DNA of 64,000 nt, taken from the NCBI RefSeq assembly GCF_016861655.1, contig NZ_BOLN01000002.1:62001-126000 (forward strand), read 5' to 3'. The stretch comes from Levilactobacillus lanxiensis (lineage in GTDB: Bacteria > Bacillota > Bacilli > Lactobacillales > Lactobacillaceae). The translations under genes and the position numbers were made by a program. Of the stretch, positions 17,654-24,775 are shown one piece after another. The notes below the pieces were generated by a model that was given only the letters and a program-made list of their open reading frames with translations, was not told where the DNA came from and made no database searches. Positions within the stretch are counted from its first letter, which is position 1, and every line of letters starts with the position of its first letter.

Positions 17654-18622
17654 TTAAGGTTCTTTGATTTGACTAGTTTGTAGGCCAATGGCTTTCGTGT
17701 TGGCTTTATTGACGTACAGGTGCAGCTTCTTCGCGGTTTGAACGGCCATGTTCTGGGGCTTTTGGTTCTTTTCCAAAACGTTGTAGGCCATCTTCCCAGT
17801 CTGCTTGCCCAAGTCGTAGTAGTTCAGGCCGTAAGTCGCGGTGCCGCCATCTTCGGCCATTTCAATTGAGCCGGTAACAACGGGCAACTTGGCCGCCTTG
17901 GCCTTGGCACCGATGGTCTTCATGGCGCTGGCCATCAGGTTGTCGGTTGGTAAGTACAGGCCGGAAATCTTGCCGGTCAGCCCTGCCAGGACGCTGGAAA
18001 CATCGTTGGTGCTGGTAGCACTGACGATCTTTAATTTCAAATTGTGCTTCTTAGCGTAAGCCTTAGCCAACTTGACCTGGAGCACGGAATTTTCTTCGGA
18101 TGAGTTGTACATGATGCCGAGCGGTTGGTTGCCCTTGGTCATGCTAGCCAACAATTTCAGCTGGAGGCCAACTGGGGTCAAATCGCTGGTCCCACTGACA
18201 TTGGTCTGCGGCTTATCGTCGGATTTGACCAACCCAGCGGCTTTCAAATCGGTCACGGCGGTCACCAACGTTGGCGTAGTCGTGGTCTTCTTGGCTAAAG
18301 CCTGAGCGGCTGGCGTTGCGATGCCCAACAGTAAGTCATTCTTTTGTTGAACCAATTGTTGGCTCATGGTGTTCAGGTTCGATTGGTCACCCTGCGCGTT
18401 TAAGTAGTGGTAGGTCACCTTGGTTGATTTGCCGTGGGCCTTGAGTTCTGCCTTCAGGCCGGCCTTGAAGCCTTGCCGCGCCTCATCCAGCGAACCATGT
18501 TGCACGACCTGTAAAATCCCGACGTTCAAGCTGCTCTTGTCGGCACTGGACTTGCTGGAGCACCCGGCTAAGACGAGACCCAATCCCATTAAAGCTAAAC
18601 TGCTAACTAATAATTTCTTCAT
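17654..18622 (-). CDS. ABC substrate-binding lipoprotein, TrpX-type (Phe-leader operon)
   Basis: A 322-residue lipoprotein. The signal peptide ends in the lipobox LVLAGC (Cys about residue 21). The rest is the ABC_sub_bind fold (PF04392 family, tryptophan/aromatic-type): VGILQVVQHGSLDEA, LLLGIATPAAQALA and LYLPTDNLMASAM. ATG 18622 has GGAGG; an upstream in-frame TTG lies inside that site. The family usually carries Trp, but the upstream leader peptide is Phe-rich, so phenylalanine is my inferred ligand. Expression is likely controlled by the attenuator at 18793-19038. Confidence 0.88.
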   Translation of the reverse strand: MKKLLVSSLALMGLGLVLAGCSSKSSADKSSLNVGILQVVQHGSLDEARQGFKAGLKAELKAHGKSTKVTYHYLNAQGDQSNLNTMSQQLVQQKNDLLLGIATPAAQALAKKTTTTPTLVTAVTDLKAAGLVKSDDKPQTNVSGTSDLTPVGLQLKLLASMTKGNQPLGIMYNSSEENSVLQVKLAKAYAKKHNLKLKIVSATSTNDVSSVLAGLTGKISGLYLPTDNLMASAMKTIGAKAKAAKLPVVTGSIEMAEDGGTATYGLNYYDLGKQTGKMAYNVLEKNQKPQNMAVQTAKKLHLYVNKANTKAIGLQTSQIKEP

Positions 18623-18792
18623 AATCGATTCCTCCAAGGTATGATGGTGCTTTTATTTTCGGGCCGGTATAACTGTCACCGGTCAACGATTGACTGATCC
18701 TTTAATTGGTAAATTTAACCAATCTGCCAGCAAGATGACACGCCCTGCGTCCAGGGATGTCACCGTTTCTCGGAAAAAGACCTCCGGGAAAA

Positions 18793-18833
18793 CAAAAAAC
18801 ACCAGATAGATTCTGAGTAGAATCTACCTGGTG
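18793..18833 (-). terminator. Attenuator terminator of the Phe-leader operon
   Basis: On the minus strand CACCAGGTAGATTCT pairs with AGAATCTATCTGGTG (one G-U pair), followed by TTTTTTG. It sits about 170 nt before the binding-protein start, so it must be bypassed for expression. Its 5' arm (18819-18833) can instead pair with 18857-18867. Confidence 0.88.
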
Positions 18834-18856
18834 ATATCGGGCCCGATATATTTTCT

Positions 18857-18927
18857 CCAGATAGATTATACCCGTATCTATCTGGCGCTAAGTTCATGCT
18901 GAAAAACTTTAGCTATTCGATAGATAC
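18857..18927 (-). promoter_or_regulatory. Antiterminator segments 2, 3 and 4
   Basis: Segment 2 (18907-18927), segment 3 (18874-18885, CCAGATAGATAC) and segment 4 (18857-18867, AATCTATCTGG). Segment 3 pairs with 4 as a hairpin, or through GATAGATAC with GTATCTATC of segment 2. Segment 4 then becomes free to pair with the terminator's 5' arm. The alternatives are mutually exclusive by sequence. Confidence 0.75.
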
Positions 18928-18975
18928 AAACGCAATTGAGCGGCGCGTTCGTATCCAACGAGGTGAATACAAACG

Positions 18976-19038
18976 CTATCTAAAGAAAAAGCTAAAGGCA
19001 AATTGGTTATTTAAATGAGTTAGGCTATTGAGTTTCAT
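18976..19038 (-). CDS. Phe-rich leader peptide (attenuation)
   Basis: A 20-residue ORF with an AAAGGGA ribosome site and ATG 19038, ending NNQFAFSFFFR then TAG. Five of the last eight residues are Phe, as in enterobacterial PheL. The Phe codons (18979-19002) overlap attenuator segment 1 (18976-18997), whose CTTTAGCT pairs with AGCTAAAG in segment 2. Ribosome stalling on Phe codons would free segment 2. Too short for routine gene calling; the function is inferred from codon content and position. Confidence 0.85.
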   Translation of the reverse strand: MKLNSLTHLNNQFAFSFFFR

Positions 19039-19076
19039 AATGGCAAAATCCCTTTCATTTATCAATTTACTCTCTC

Positions 19077-19105
19077 AGTTAACCATGAAAAAATAAGACT
19101 GTCAA
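19077..19105 (-). promoter_or_regulatory. Promoter of the Phe-leader operon
   Basis: Minus-strand TTGACA (19100-19105), 17-bp spacer, TTAACT (19077-19082). The predicted start is about 35 nt upstream of the leader-peptide ATG, giving a leader of about 450 nt before the binding-protein gene. Confidence 0.8.
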
Positions 19106-19145
19106 CCCTGAATTTTAATTTAATTCTCATTTTCGGATTGTGTAG

Positions 19146-19275
19146 TCGTTGCCCTCGCCCTCCGGGAGACTGCCAATGGACCGTGACGCTGTGGGCGGAC
19201 ACCCAGAGCCAAAAGGCGGTCTCTGGGATGCTGAGTCCATTGGCAGTCTCCCTGCGGCTAAACAACGTTCAACCC
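19146..19275 (-). repeat. SIR copy 12, deleted form (D)
   Basis: Arms GAGACTGCCAATGGAC/GTCCATTGGCAGTCTC and one inner hairpin (GAGACCGCC/GGCTCTGGG on the minus strand), then GTCCGCCCACAGCG. The first two inner stems of subtype B are missing. The right end faces the Phe-operon promoter. Confidence 0.75.
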
Positions 19276-19473
19276 GAAAATGAGATTTCTGACAATTACT
19301 AAGTTGGTGGCCTGGTCATTCTGTGAGTGTGTGTGGAATAGGTTTTACTGGTCAAACTTGTCCAATCTGTAATTGAAATAGGACGACTCTCTCTATAACA
19401 TTGACGGCCAAAAAGAAACTGACCATCAATCACGACAGAACGCCAACCAACACAAACGTCCACCGCAACTGTA

Positions 19474-19765
19474 GGGCTAAACCAGTGTTAGCCGCAGGGC
19501 TGGGAAAACTGGGCCGGTCGTGGAAGTGACCAGAGGCAGATCAAAGTGACCGGCTGTGTCGATGGTCTTAGCTGAGGTTTCCCACTCAGCTTAGCCCATG
19601 GGACAACCTTTGAGACCGCACTCTGGCTCAAAGTTGAGGTGGAAGCCCGCCCTTTGGCTGTAACCGGCCCCATAGCCGGGCACTTTGAATCCGCCGCCGG
19701 GAACGGAAGCGACCAGGCCCAGTTTTCACCAGCCCGGAGGCGCAAACAAAAACACAAGTTTAACC
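19474..19765 (+). repeat. SIR copy 13, subtype A, complete
   Basis: Ends GGGCTAAACCAGTGTTAGCC and CACAAGTTTAACCC. Outer arms GCAGGGCTGGGAAAACTGGGCC and its complement. The core has GTGTCGATGG, CTTTGAGACCGC/GGCTCAAAG and GGAAGCCCGCC/GGCTGTAACC. The right end touches the stop codon of the DegV gene. Confidence 0.9.
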
Positions 19766-20668
19766 CTAAAGTTCGCTGACGTTTGGTTCGAGGGTGAGGA
19801 GGCTGCGGTAGTCCTGGCACCAAGCCAAGCCCATCGCCCCATCCCCAACATGCACCCCAAAACTAGGCCCAATCAAGGCCACATCAAATTTAACCGTCGG
19901 GAACCGCTTCTGCGCACCAGCGAGCCAGCGTTGCGTGGCTTCCGGTTGGTCGGCATTTAACACCGTCGCCTTAACCGGGTCGGCCCCCGCCAAGTCAGCG
20001 GCCAGGTCGTCCAGGAAGTCTGCCATGGCGCCCTTCAACCGCAAGGCACTCCCTGCCACCCGCATTTTACCGGATGGATCAAAAATCAGGATGGGCTTGC
20101 CCGCCAACAAGGGCGTACTGCCGGGACTGTGGCTGGGATTGACTTCCCCCGTGCGTAACAGCGGCTTGATGGAATCCACCACAAACACACTGTGCGCGGT
20201 TGCCCGCAGCTTGGTGAGCTGGGCGAAGACTTCCTTGACTGCGTACCCCTTCGCGACCAGTTCAGCGGCCAGGCGCACCTGGTCCCCCATCGTCGTGAGG
20301 ATGCCGCGAGAGTCCCACGGCCAAACGTGGACACTGGTAATATTTTCAACGTAAGCGGCTAACGTGTTCACCAGCCCGGAAATCCCGAGTGAGGGTCCAA
20401 TCACGATGACGTCGGTCACGCCCGTTTCAGCCAAGGCATCACAGGTCGCCTTCACGGTCTTCATGGAAACCTGCGGCGCGGTCGGCACCATTTTTTTCGA
20501 TTTGGCCAGCCGCATCAAGCGGTAGTAATCGGCCGTGCTCAGGTCTTGATACTCGTGGTACTGCCGGTTGCCAAACATAATTGGCGCGGCCAAGAGCGTC
20601 ACCTGGCGCTCCGCCGCCTCGTCAAAGTCCATGCCGGCAGACGTATCCGTTAGAACTGCAATTTTCAT
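19766..20668 (-). CDS. DegV-family fatty-acid-binding protein
   Basis: A 300-residue DegV protein. Relatives (FakB) bind a fatty acid and present it to the kinase FakA for phosphorylation and phospholipid synthesis. The N-terminal MKIAVLTDTSAGM is the family start. TAPQVS at about residue 73 and GISGLVNTLAAY at about 105-116 correspond to fatty-acid and phosphate contacts. ATG 20668 has AAGGAGG. A single gene between the two ABC operons, not obviously linked to them in function. Confidence 0.9.
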   Translation of the reverse strand: MKIAVLTDTSAGMDFDEAAERQVTLLAAPIMFGNRQYHEYQDLSTADYYRLMRLAKSKKMVPTAPQVSMKTVKATCDALAETGVTDVIVIGPSLGISGLVNTLAAYVENITSVHVWPWDSRGILTTMGDQVRLAAELVAKGYAVKEVFAQLTKLRATAHSVFVVDSIKPLLRTGEVNPSHSPGSTPLLAGKPILIFDPSGKMRVAGSALRLKGAMADFLDDLAADLAGADPVKATVLNADQPEATQRWLAGAQKRFPTVKFDVALIGPSFGVHVGDGAMGLAWCQDYRSLLTLEPNVSEL

Positions 20669-20879
20669 TGATGCAGCCTCCTTGTGTCGTTTCATTCGAG
20701 GGTATGCATCCCCCGCAACTGTTATCGTCCAGTATACCAAAAATCAGCGCCACCCAACGCCAAAGTTTGTGATTTCCGGGCAATGATTCTTCTACCTGTC
20801 TCTTACACACCTCTCTTTACGCTGAACAACTTATGACCGTATCTAAATCCTATAGTCCCTCATCAGAAAAAGATGTGAC

Positions 20880-21099
20880 AACCAACACGGCCAACCTCAG
20901 TGACCAGAGGCGAATCAAGTTTCCCGGCTGTGTCGATGTTCTTAGCTGAGCGGGCTACTCTCAGCTTAGAACATGGGGCGACCTTTGAGACCGCTCTTTG
21001 GCTAAAAGTCGAGGTGGCAGACCGCCCCTCAGGCTGGCACCGACCCCACAGCAGGGATACTTGAATTCGCCGCCGGGAACGACGGTCGGCCTGTTGGTC
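20880..21099 (+). repeat. SIR copy 14, subtype A
   Basis: Arms ACCAACACGGCC and GGCCTGTTGGT. The core has GTGACCAGAGGCG, GTGTCGATG, a CTTAGCTGAG/CTCAGCTTAG stem, CTTTGAGACCGC...GGCTAAAAG, GGCAGACCGC...AGGCTGGCACC and CCCCACAGCAGGG. The right end lies 33 bp before the -35 box of the Trp-leader operon. Confidence 0.88.
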
Positions 21100-21131
21100 C
21101 AAACCAATTTGTAAAAAAATGAAAATTAAGG

Positions 21132-21160
21132 TTGACGCCTTTTAAGCGTTGCCGTAAACT
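21132..21160 (+). promoter_or_regulatory. Promoter of the Trp-leader operon
   Basis: TTGACG (21132-21137), 17-bp spacer, TAAACT (21155-21160). The leader of about 280 nt before the binding-protein ATG carries a short ORF and two terminators. Confidence 0.8.
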
Positions 21161-21195
21161 AAAATTATTCAAACAACGGAAAGAAGGAAAAGTTA

Positions 21196-21243
21196 ATGCA
21201 AATGTCTAACACAAAACTTAATGGACGTTGGCAAAGCCGGTAA
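21196..21243 (+). CDS. Candidate Trp leader peptide MQMSNTKLNGRWQSR
   Basis: A 15-codon ORF behind GAAGGAAAA with one Trp codon near its end. The last codons contain AGCCGG (21235-21240), complementary to CCGGCT (21302-21307). The bases just before its ATG (21187-21195) pair with 21307-21315, so one downstream strand can contact both the ribosome site and the Trp codon region. A second AGCCGG (21377-21382) sits inside the last terminator. By analogy with the Phe leader I infer tryptophan control, but a single Trp codon is weak evidence. Confidence 0.6.
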   Translation: MQMSNTKLNGRWQSR

Positions 21244-21320
21244 TCAAGTCGTCATCAGTGTTGATGCGACTTGAGCTCCCAGAGCGATTCTCGCATCTGC
21301 GCCGGCTAACTTTTCTATGC

Positions 21321-21364
21321 AAAAGCCCGCACGGATGTATCATTCCGGTTTTGCGGGCCTTTTT
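21321..21364 (+). terminator. First leader terminator of the Trp-leader operon
   Basis: AAAGCCCGCA...TGCGGGC stem followed by CCTTTTT, located between the leader peptide and the binding-protein gene. Confidence 0.85.
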
Positions 21365-21368
21365 ATTT

Positions 21369-21399
21369 GGGTACCCAGCCGGTCTGGGTGCTCTTTTTT
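21369..21399 (+). terminator. Second leader terminator of the Trp-leader operon
   Basis: GGGTACCCAG/CTGGGTGCTC with two G-U pairs, loop CCGGT, then TTTTTT. It starts 5 bp after the first terminator. Its AGCCGG can alternatively pair with CCGGCT at 21302-21307, an obvious antitermination option. Confidence 0.85.
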
Positions 21400-21444
21400 G
21401 TATAATCGACCGTTGCCAACCACCATTAAAGTGAGGTTAACCAA

Positions 21445-22440
21445 ATGAAACGTCTATATGGACTCATTGCCATTTTACTTATTTTTCTCGGCTTTGCCTT
21501 CGTTCAGGAGAGCAAGCCCGAATCTGCTGCTAAGAAGGAAGTCCCAACGGTTGGGATTCTCCAGTTGCTTTCTCACCCGGCCCTCGACGCTATTCACAAA
21601 GGCATCATCCACGGGCTCGCCGAAGAAGGCTACACCGTGGGCAAGAACGTCAAAATTGATTTTCAAAACGCCCAAAATGATCAGAGTAATCTGAAGACCA
21701 TGAGTGCCCGCTTCGTGAACGAAAAGGCGGCCGCCATGATTGGGATTGCCACGCCATCCGCACAGGCCTTGGCCAACGCCAGCTCGAACATTCCCGTCGT
21801 GCTGGGGGCCATCACCGATCCGATGGGCGCCGACCTGGTCAAGAGCAACACGCATCCTGGCAACAACGTCACCGGGGTGTCCGACCAAGCACCGCTGAAG
21901 GCCCAGCTCAAATTGATTCAACGCATCATGCCTAAGATGAAGACACTGGGCATCATCTACACTTCCTCCGATGACTCCGCTACCGCCCAGTATCACCAAT
22001 TCAAGGCTCTTTGCAAAAAGGAACACGTCCAACTCAAGGCCTACTCCATCGCCAGCACCAACGATTTGAACCAGGTCGCTGAACAGATGGTCAGCCAGGT
22101 CGACGCCATTTACGTGCCGACCGACAACACGGTGGCCAGTGCCATGCAAACGCTGGTCTCCACGGCCAACGCCAAGAAGGTCCCCGTTTTCCCAGCCGTC
22201 GATACCATGGTCAAGGCTGGTGGGCTCGCCACGTTGAGTATCAACCAGTACAAGCTCGGGGTTGAAACCGGGAAGATGACCGCCGCCATTTTAAACGGTA
22301 AGAACCCGGCCGACACGCCCATTCACTTCGAGAAAAAAGGTGAAATGACCGTCAACCTGAAACAAGCCAAGAAGCTGGGCATCACGTTGCCCGCCGACGT
22401 TGTTAAAGAAGCCAAAGCACACGGGGAGGTTTTTAAATGA
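21445..22440 (+). CDS. trpX: ABC substrate-binding protein, TrpX-type
   Basis: A 331-residue paralogue of the protein at 17654, with VGILQLLSHPALDAI, MIGIATPSAQALA and IYVPTDNTVASAM at matching positions. The N-terminus is a hydrophobic segment without a lipobox Cys, so it is probably membrane-anchored by an uncleaved or non-lipoprotein signal, unlike its paralogue. It is the first gene of the plus-strand operon and overlaps the permease by 4 bp. The symbol follows family usage; Trp as substrate is inferred from family and leader. Confidence 0.82.
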   Translation: MKRLYGLIAILLIFLGFAFVQESKPESAAKKEVPTVGILQLLSHPALDAIHKGIIHGLAEEGYTVGKNVKIDFQNAQNDQSNLKTMSARFVNEKAAAMIGIATPSAQALANASSNIPVVLGAITDPMGADLVKSNTHPGNNVTGVSDQAPLKAQLKLIQRIMPKMKTLGIIYTSSDDSATAQYHQFKALCKKEHVQLKAYSIASTNDLNQVAEQMVSQVDAIYVPTDNTVASAMQTLVSTANAKKVPVFPAVDTMVKAGGLATLSINQYKLGVETGKMTAAILNGKNPADTPIHFEKKGEMTVNLKQAKKLGITLPADVVKEAKAHGEVFK

Positions 22441-23336
22441 GTTTAGCAGTTTCCGCAATTGGACAAGGCCTCCTCTGGGCCGTCCTCGGGGTCGGGTTAT
22501 TCCTGACCTTTAGAATCTTAGATTTCGCTGATATGACGGTTGAAGGCACGTTCCCACTGGGTGCCGCCACCGCCGTCGCTGCCATTGCCAACGGGATGAA
22601 CCCGTTACTCGCCACGTTGCTAGCTTTCGTCATCGGTGCCCTCGCCGGCCTGATCACCGGGCTGCTCTACACCAAGGGGCACATCCCCATTCTGTTAGCC
22701 GGGATTCTGGTCATGACGGCCTGTTACTCCGTTAACCTGCGGATCATGGGCCGGGCCAACGTTTCCCTTCTGGGGAAGGCCACCTTATTTAAGAACCATT
22801 TCTTAGCCTCCCTGCCCCAATACTTTGACAGCGTGGTACTGGGCACCCTGATCATGGTGATCATCACGACCATCGTCATCTACTTCCTGCAAACGGATCT
22901 GGGCCAAGGGTTCATCGCCACCGGGGATAACCAAACCATGGCGCGCTCACTCGGCATCAATACCGACAACATGAAAATCATGGGCCTGATGGTCTCCAAC
23001 GGCTTGATTGCCTTTGGCGGCGCGCTGGTCGCCCAAAACAACGGGTACGCCGACGTCAACATGGGGATCGGCATCATCGTTATCGCGCTGGCCTCCATCA
23101 TCATTGGGGAAGTGGCCTTTGGCGATTTGACCCTGAACCAACGGCTAGTCGCGGTCACACTCGGCAGTATCCTCTACCGGTTCGTCCTGTTGCTGGTCCT
23201 CAAGTTGGGCTTCAGCGCCAACGACCTGAACCTGATTTCCGCCATCATCCTGGCACTCTGCATGATGCTGCCGGTCTTCAACAACGTGTTGAACTTCAAG
23301 CACCTTGTGAAACGGGGGTTGGATACCAATGACTAA
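22437..23336 (+). CDS. trpY: ABC transporter permease, TrpY-type
   Basis: A 299-residue permease with about 8-9 helices. FLTFRILDFADMTVEGTFPLG near residues 20-40 and NNGYADVNMGIGIIVIALASIIIGE near 200 match the paralogue at 16665. It starts inside the binding-protein stop (ATGA) and overlaps the ATPase gene by 8 bp, so the three genes are translationally coupled. It lacks the charged tail seen in the minus-strand paralogue. Confidence 0.88.
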   Translation: MSLAVSAIGQGLLWAVLGVGLFLTFRILDFADMTVEGTFPLGAATAVAAIANGMNPLLATLLAFVIGALAGLITGLLYTKGHIPILLAGILVMTACYSVNLRIMGRANVSLLGKATLFKNHFLASLPQYFDSVVLGTLIMVIITTIVIYFLQTDLGQGFIATGDNQTMARSLGINTDNMKIMGLMVSNGLIAFGGALVAQNNGYADVNMGIGIIVIALASIIIGEVAFGDLTLNQRLVAVTLGSILYRFVLLLVLKLGFSANDLNLISAIILALCMMLPVFNNVLNFKHLVKRGLDTND

Positions 23337-24099
23337 ACCATTACTGGAATTAAAGGATGTCGTGTTAAAAGTCAATCGCAACACGCCCGAAGAAATCACG
23401 ATTTTAAATAAGCTCAACCTGACCATCAACGCCGGCGATTTTATCACGGTGTTGGGCTCCAACGGGGCGGGGAAATCCACCCTGTTCAACGCTATTGGGG
23501 GCGACCTCAGTATCGATAGCGGTCAGATTCTCCTGAACGGTAAGGACATCGCCCACGAATCCGTGGAAAAACGGACCCGCTTCCTGGCCCGCGTTTTCCA
23601 AGATCCTAAGCTGGGGACTGCTCCCCGGATGACGGTCGCCGAAAACCTGTTACTGGCCGAACGGCGCGGACAACGCCGCGGCTTGTTGCCCCGGGGGCTG
23701 AACCACCACATGGCCCACTACAAGGAATTGACGGTCACCATGCACAACGGCCTGGACGACCGCCTGACCACGGCGACCGGGAACCTCTCCGGTGGGCAAC
23801 GCCAAGCGCTTAGTTTCCTGATGGCCACGCTAAAACGCCCGGAAATCTTACTGCTGGACGAACACACGGCGGCTCTCGATCCCCGGACCGGTCAGGATTT
23901 AATGCATTTAACCAATGAACGGGTCTCCCAGGATAAGTTGACCTGCTTGATGATCACCCACCATATGGAAGACGCCCTGACGTACGGCAACCGCTTGATT
24001 GTCCTGCACCACGGCAAGGTCACCTACGACGTAGCCGGCGCCGATAAGCAAGCCCTGACCAGTGAAAAGCTCTACAGCTTCTTCGCCGAGATTGAATAG
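23329..24099 (+). CDS. trpZ: ABC transporter ATPase, TrpZ-type
   Basis: A 256-residue ATPase: Walker A GSNGAGKST at about residue 43, signature LSGGQRQAL at about 148, Walker B LLLDEHTAALD. Like the other ATPase, it has His after DE in place of the usual Pro. It energises import by the TrpX/TrpY pair at the inner membrane face. A GNAT acetyltransferase gene follows after 13 bp with its own TAGGAGG site, so it may be the fourth gene of the operon. Confidence 0.9.
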   Translation: MTKPLLELKDVVLKVNRNTPEEITILNKLNLTINAGDFITVLGSNGAGKSTLFNAIGGDLSIDSGQILLNGKDIAHESVEKRTRFLARVFQDPKLGTAPRMTVAENLLLAERRGQRRGLLPRGLNHHMAHYKELTVTMHNGLDDRLTTATGNLSGGQRQALSFLMATLKRPEILLLDEHTAALDPRTGQDLMHLTNERVSQDKLTCLMITHHMEDALTYGNRLIVLHHGKVTYDVAGADKQALTSEKLYSFFAEIE

Positions 24100-24112
24100 G
24101 AGGTCCCCTTTT

Positions 24113-24544
24113 ATGGAAATCGTCATTTCAAATGCACCCTTCAACCGCGCCGCTGCCCTGTCCTTGCGGCAAGCCACCTTCGTCACCGAACGCGGCATTC
24201 CCCGCGACGTCGAGTTTGACGACCGCGACACGCCGGACCGACTCTACGTGGTTGCCTACCAACGGCCAGAACTGCCGGTCGGCACGTTGCGGCTGGAACC
24301 CCAATCGACAACAGAAATGCGCTTCGGTCGGGTCTGCACCAGTCAGGCATTGCGCGGCCAAGGCATCGGTAGCCAGGTCCTGCAGGCCGGTGAGAATTGG
24401 GCCAAGGCCCACGGCTTCACCAGCGGTCTGATTGACGGCGAGCTCACCGCCAAAAGTTTCTACGAACGTTGCGGCTACCACGTGGTCGGTGAGCCCTTCG
24501 AAGAGGACGGCGCCCCAGTGGTAACGTTGAAGAAGACGCTGTAA
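24113..24544 (+). CDS. GNAT-family N-acetyltransferase
   Basis: A 143-residue acetyltransferase. The acetyl-CoA pyrophosphate loop lies at about residues 78-88 (TSQALRGQGIGSQVL, the RGQGIG form). ATG 24113 has the TAGGAGG that overlaps the preceding stop. An earlier in-frame ATG inside the ATPase gene is not preferred. The last 29 bp of this gene are repeated at 26240-26268, marking the edge of an inserted segment. The substrate is unknown. Confidence 0.88.
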   Translation: MEIVISNAPFNRAAALSLRQATFVTERGIPRDVEFDDRDTPDRLYVVAYQRPELPVGTLRLEPQSTTEMRFGRVCTSQALRGQGIGSQVLQAGENWAKAHGFTSGLIDGELTAKSFYERCGYHVVGEPFEEDGAPVVTLKKTL

Positions 24545-24557
24545 CCTGTACGTTTGC

Positions 24558-24601
24558 CGTTCGTTCCCGGCGGTGGGCTCAAGCTGACCTGCTGTGGGGA
24601 C
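24558..24601 (-). repeat. SIR copy 15, truncated remnant
   Basis: Only the right end of a subtype A element: CGTTCCCGGCGGTGGGCTCAAG and CTGCTGTGGGGAC, then abruptly AT-rich sequence. The break coincides with the start of the AT-richer island. Confidence 0.8.
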
Positions 24602-24680
24602 TAATATTAAATAGACAAATTATCGTATGCTTATTCCCAACAGATAACGACCAATTATCATTTAAGTCAGCTTTCAATCC

Positions 24681-24722
24681 AAATAGGAGAAACCACTTAT
24701 CTTTTAGTGGTTTCTCCTATTT
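24681..24722. terminator. Bidirectional terminator
   Basis: A perfect stem AAATAGGAGAAACCACT/AGTGGTTTCTCCTATTT between the GNAT gene and the convergent oxidoreductase gene. Confidence 0.85.
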
Positions 24723-24775
24723 GATTCTATTACATAACGCATTTTTAGACTTTCCCAGAACTTTTCACCAGTTAA

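Noticed and set aside
18640-19110. T-box riboswitch upstream of the minus-strand ABC operon
   Set aside because: The conserved T-box word AGGGTGGNACCGCG and Stem I features are absent; the leader peptide plus six-segment arrangement explains the region better.
21400-21412. TATAAT just before trpX as a separate promoter
   Set aside because: There is no -35 element at proper spacing because the terminator stem occupies that place; the upstream promoter at 21132 is far better.
21475-22149. 224-codon minus-strand ORF inside trpX
   Set aside because: Antisense shadow; the overlapping plus-strand gene carries the family motifs and operon structure.
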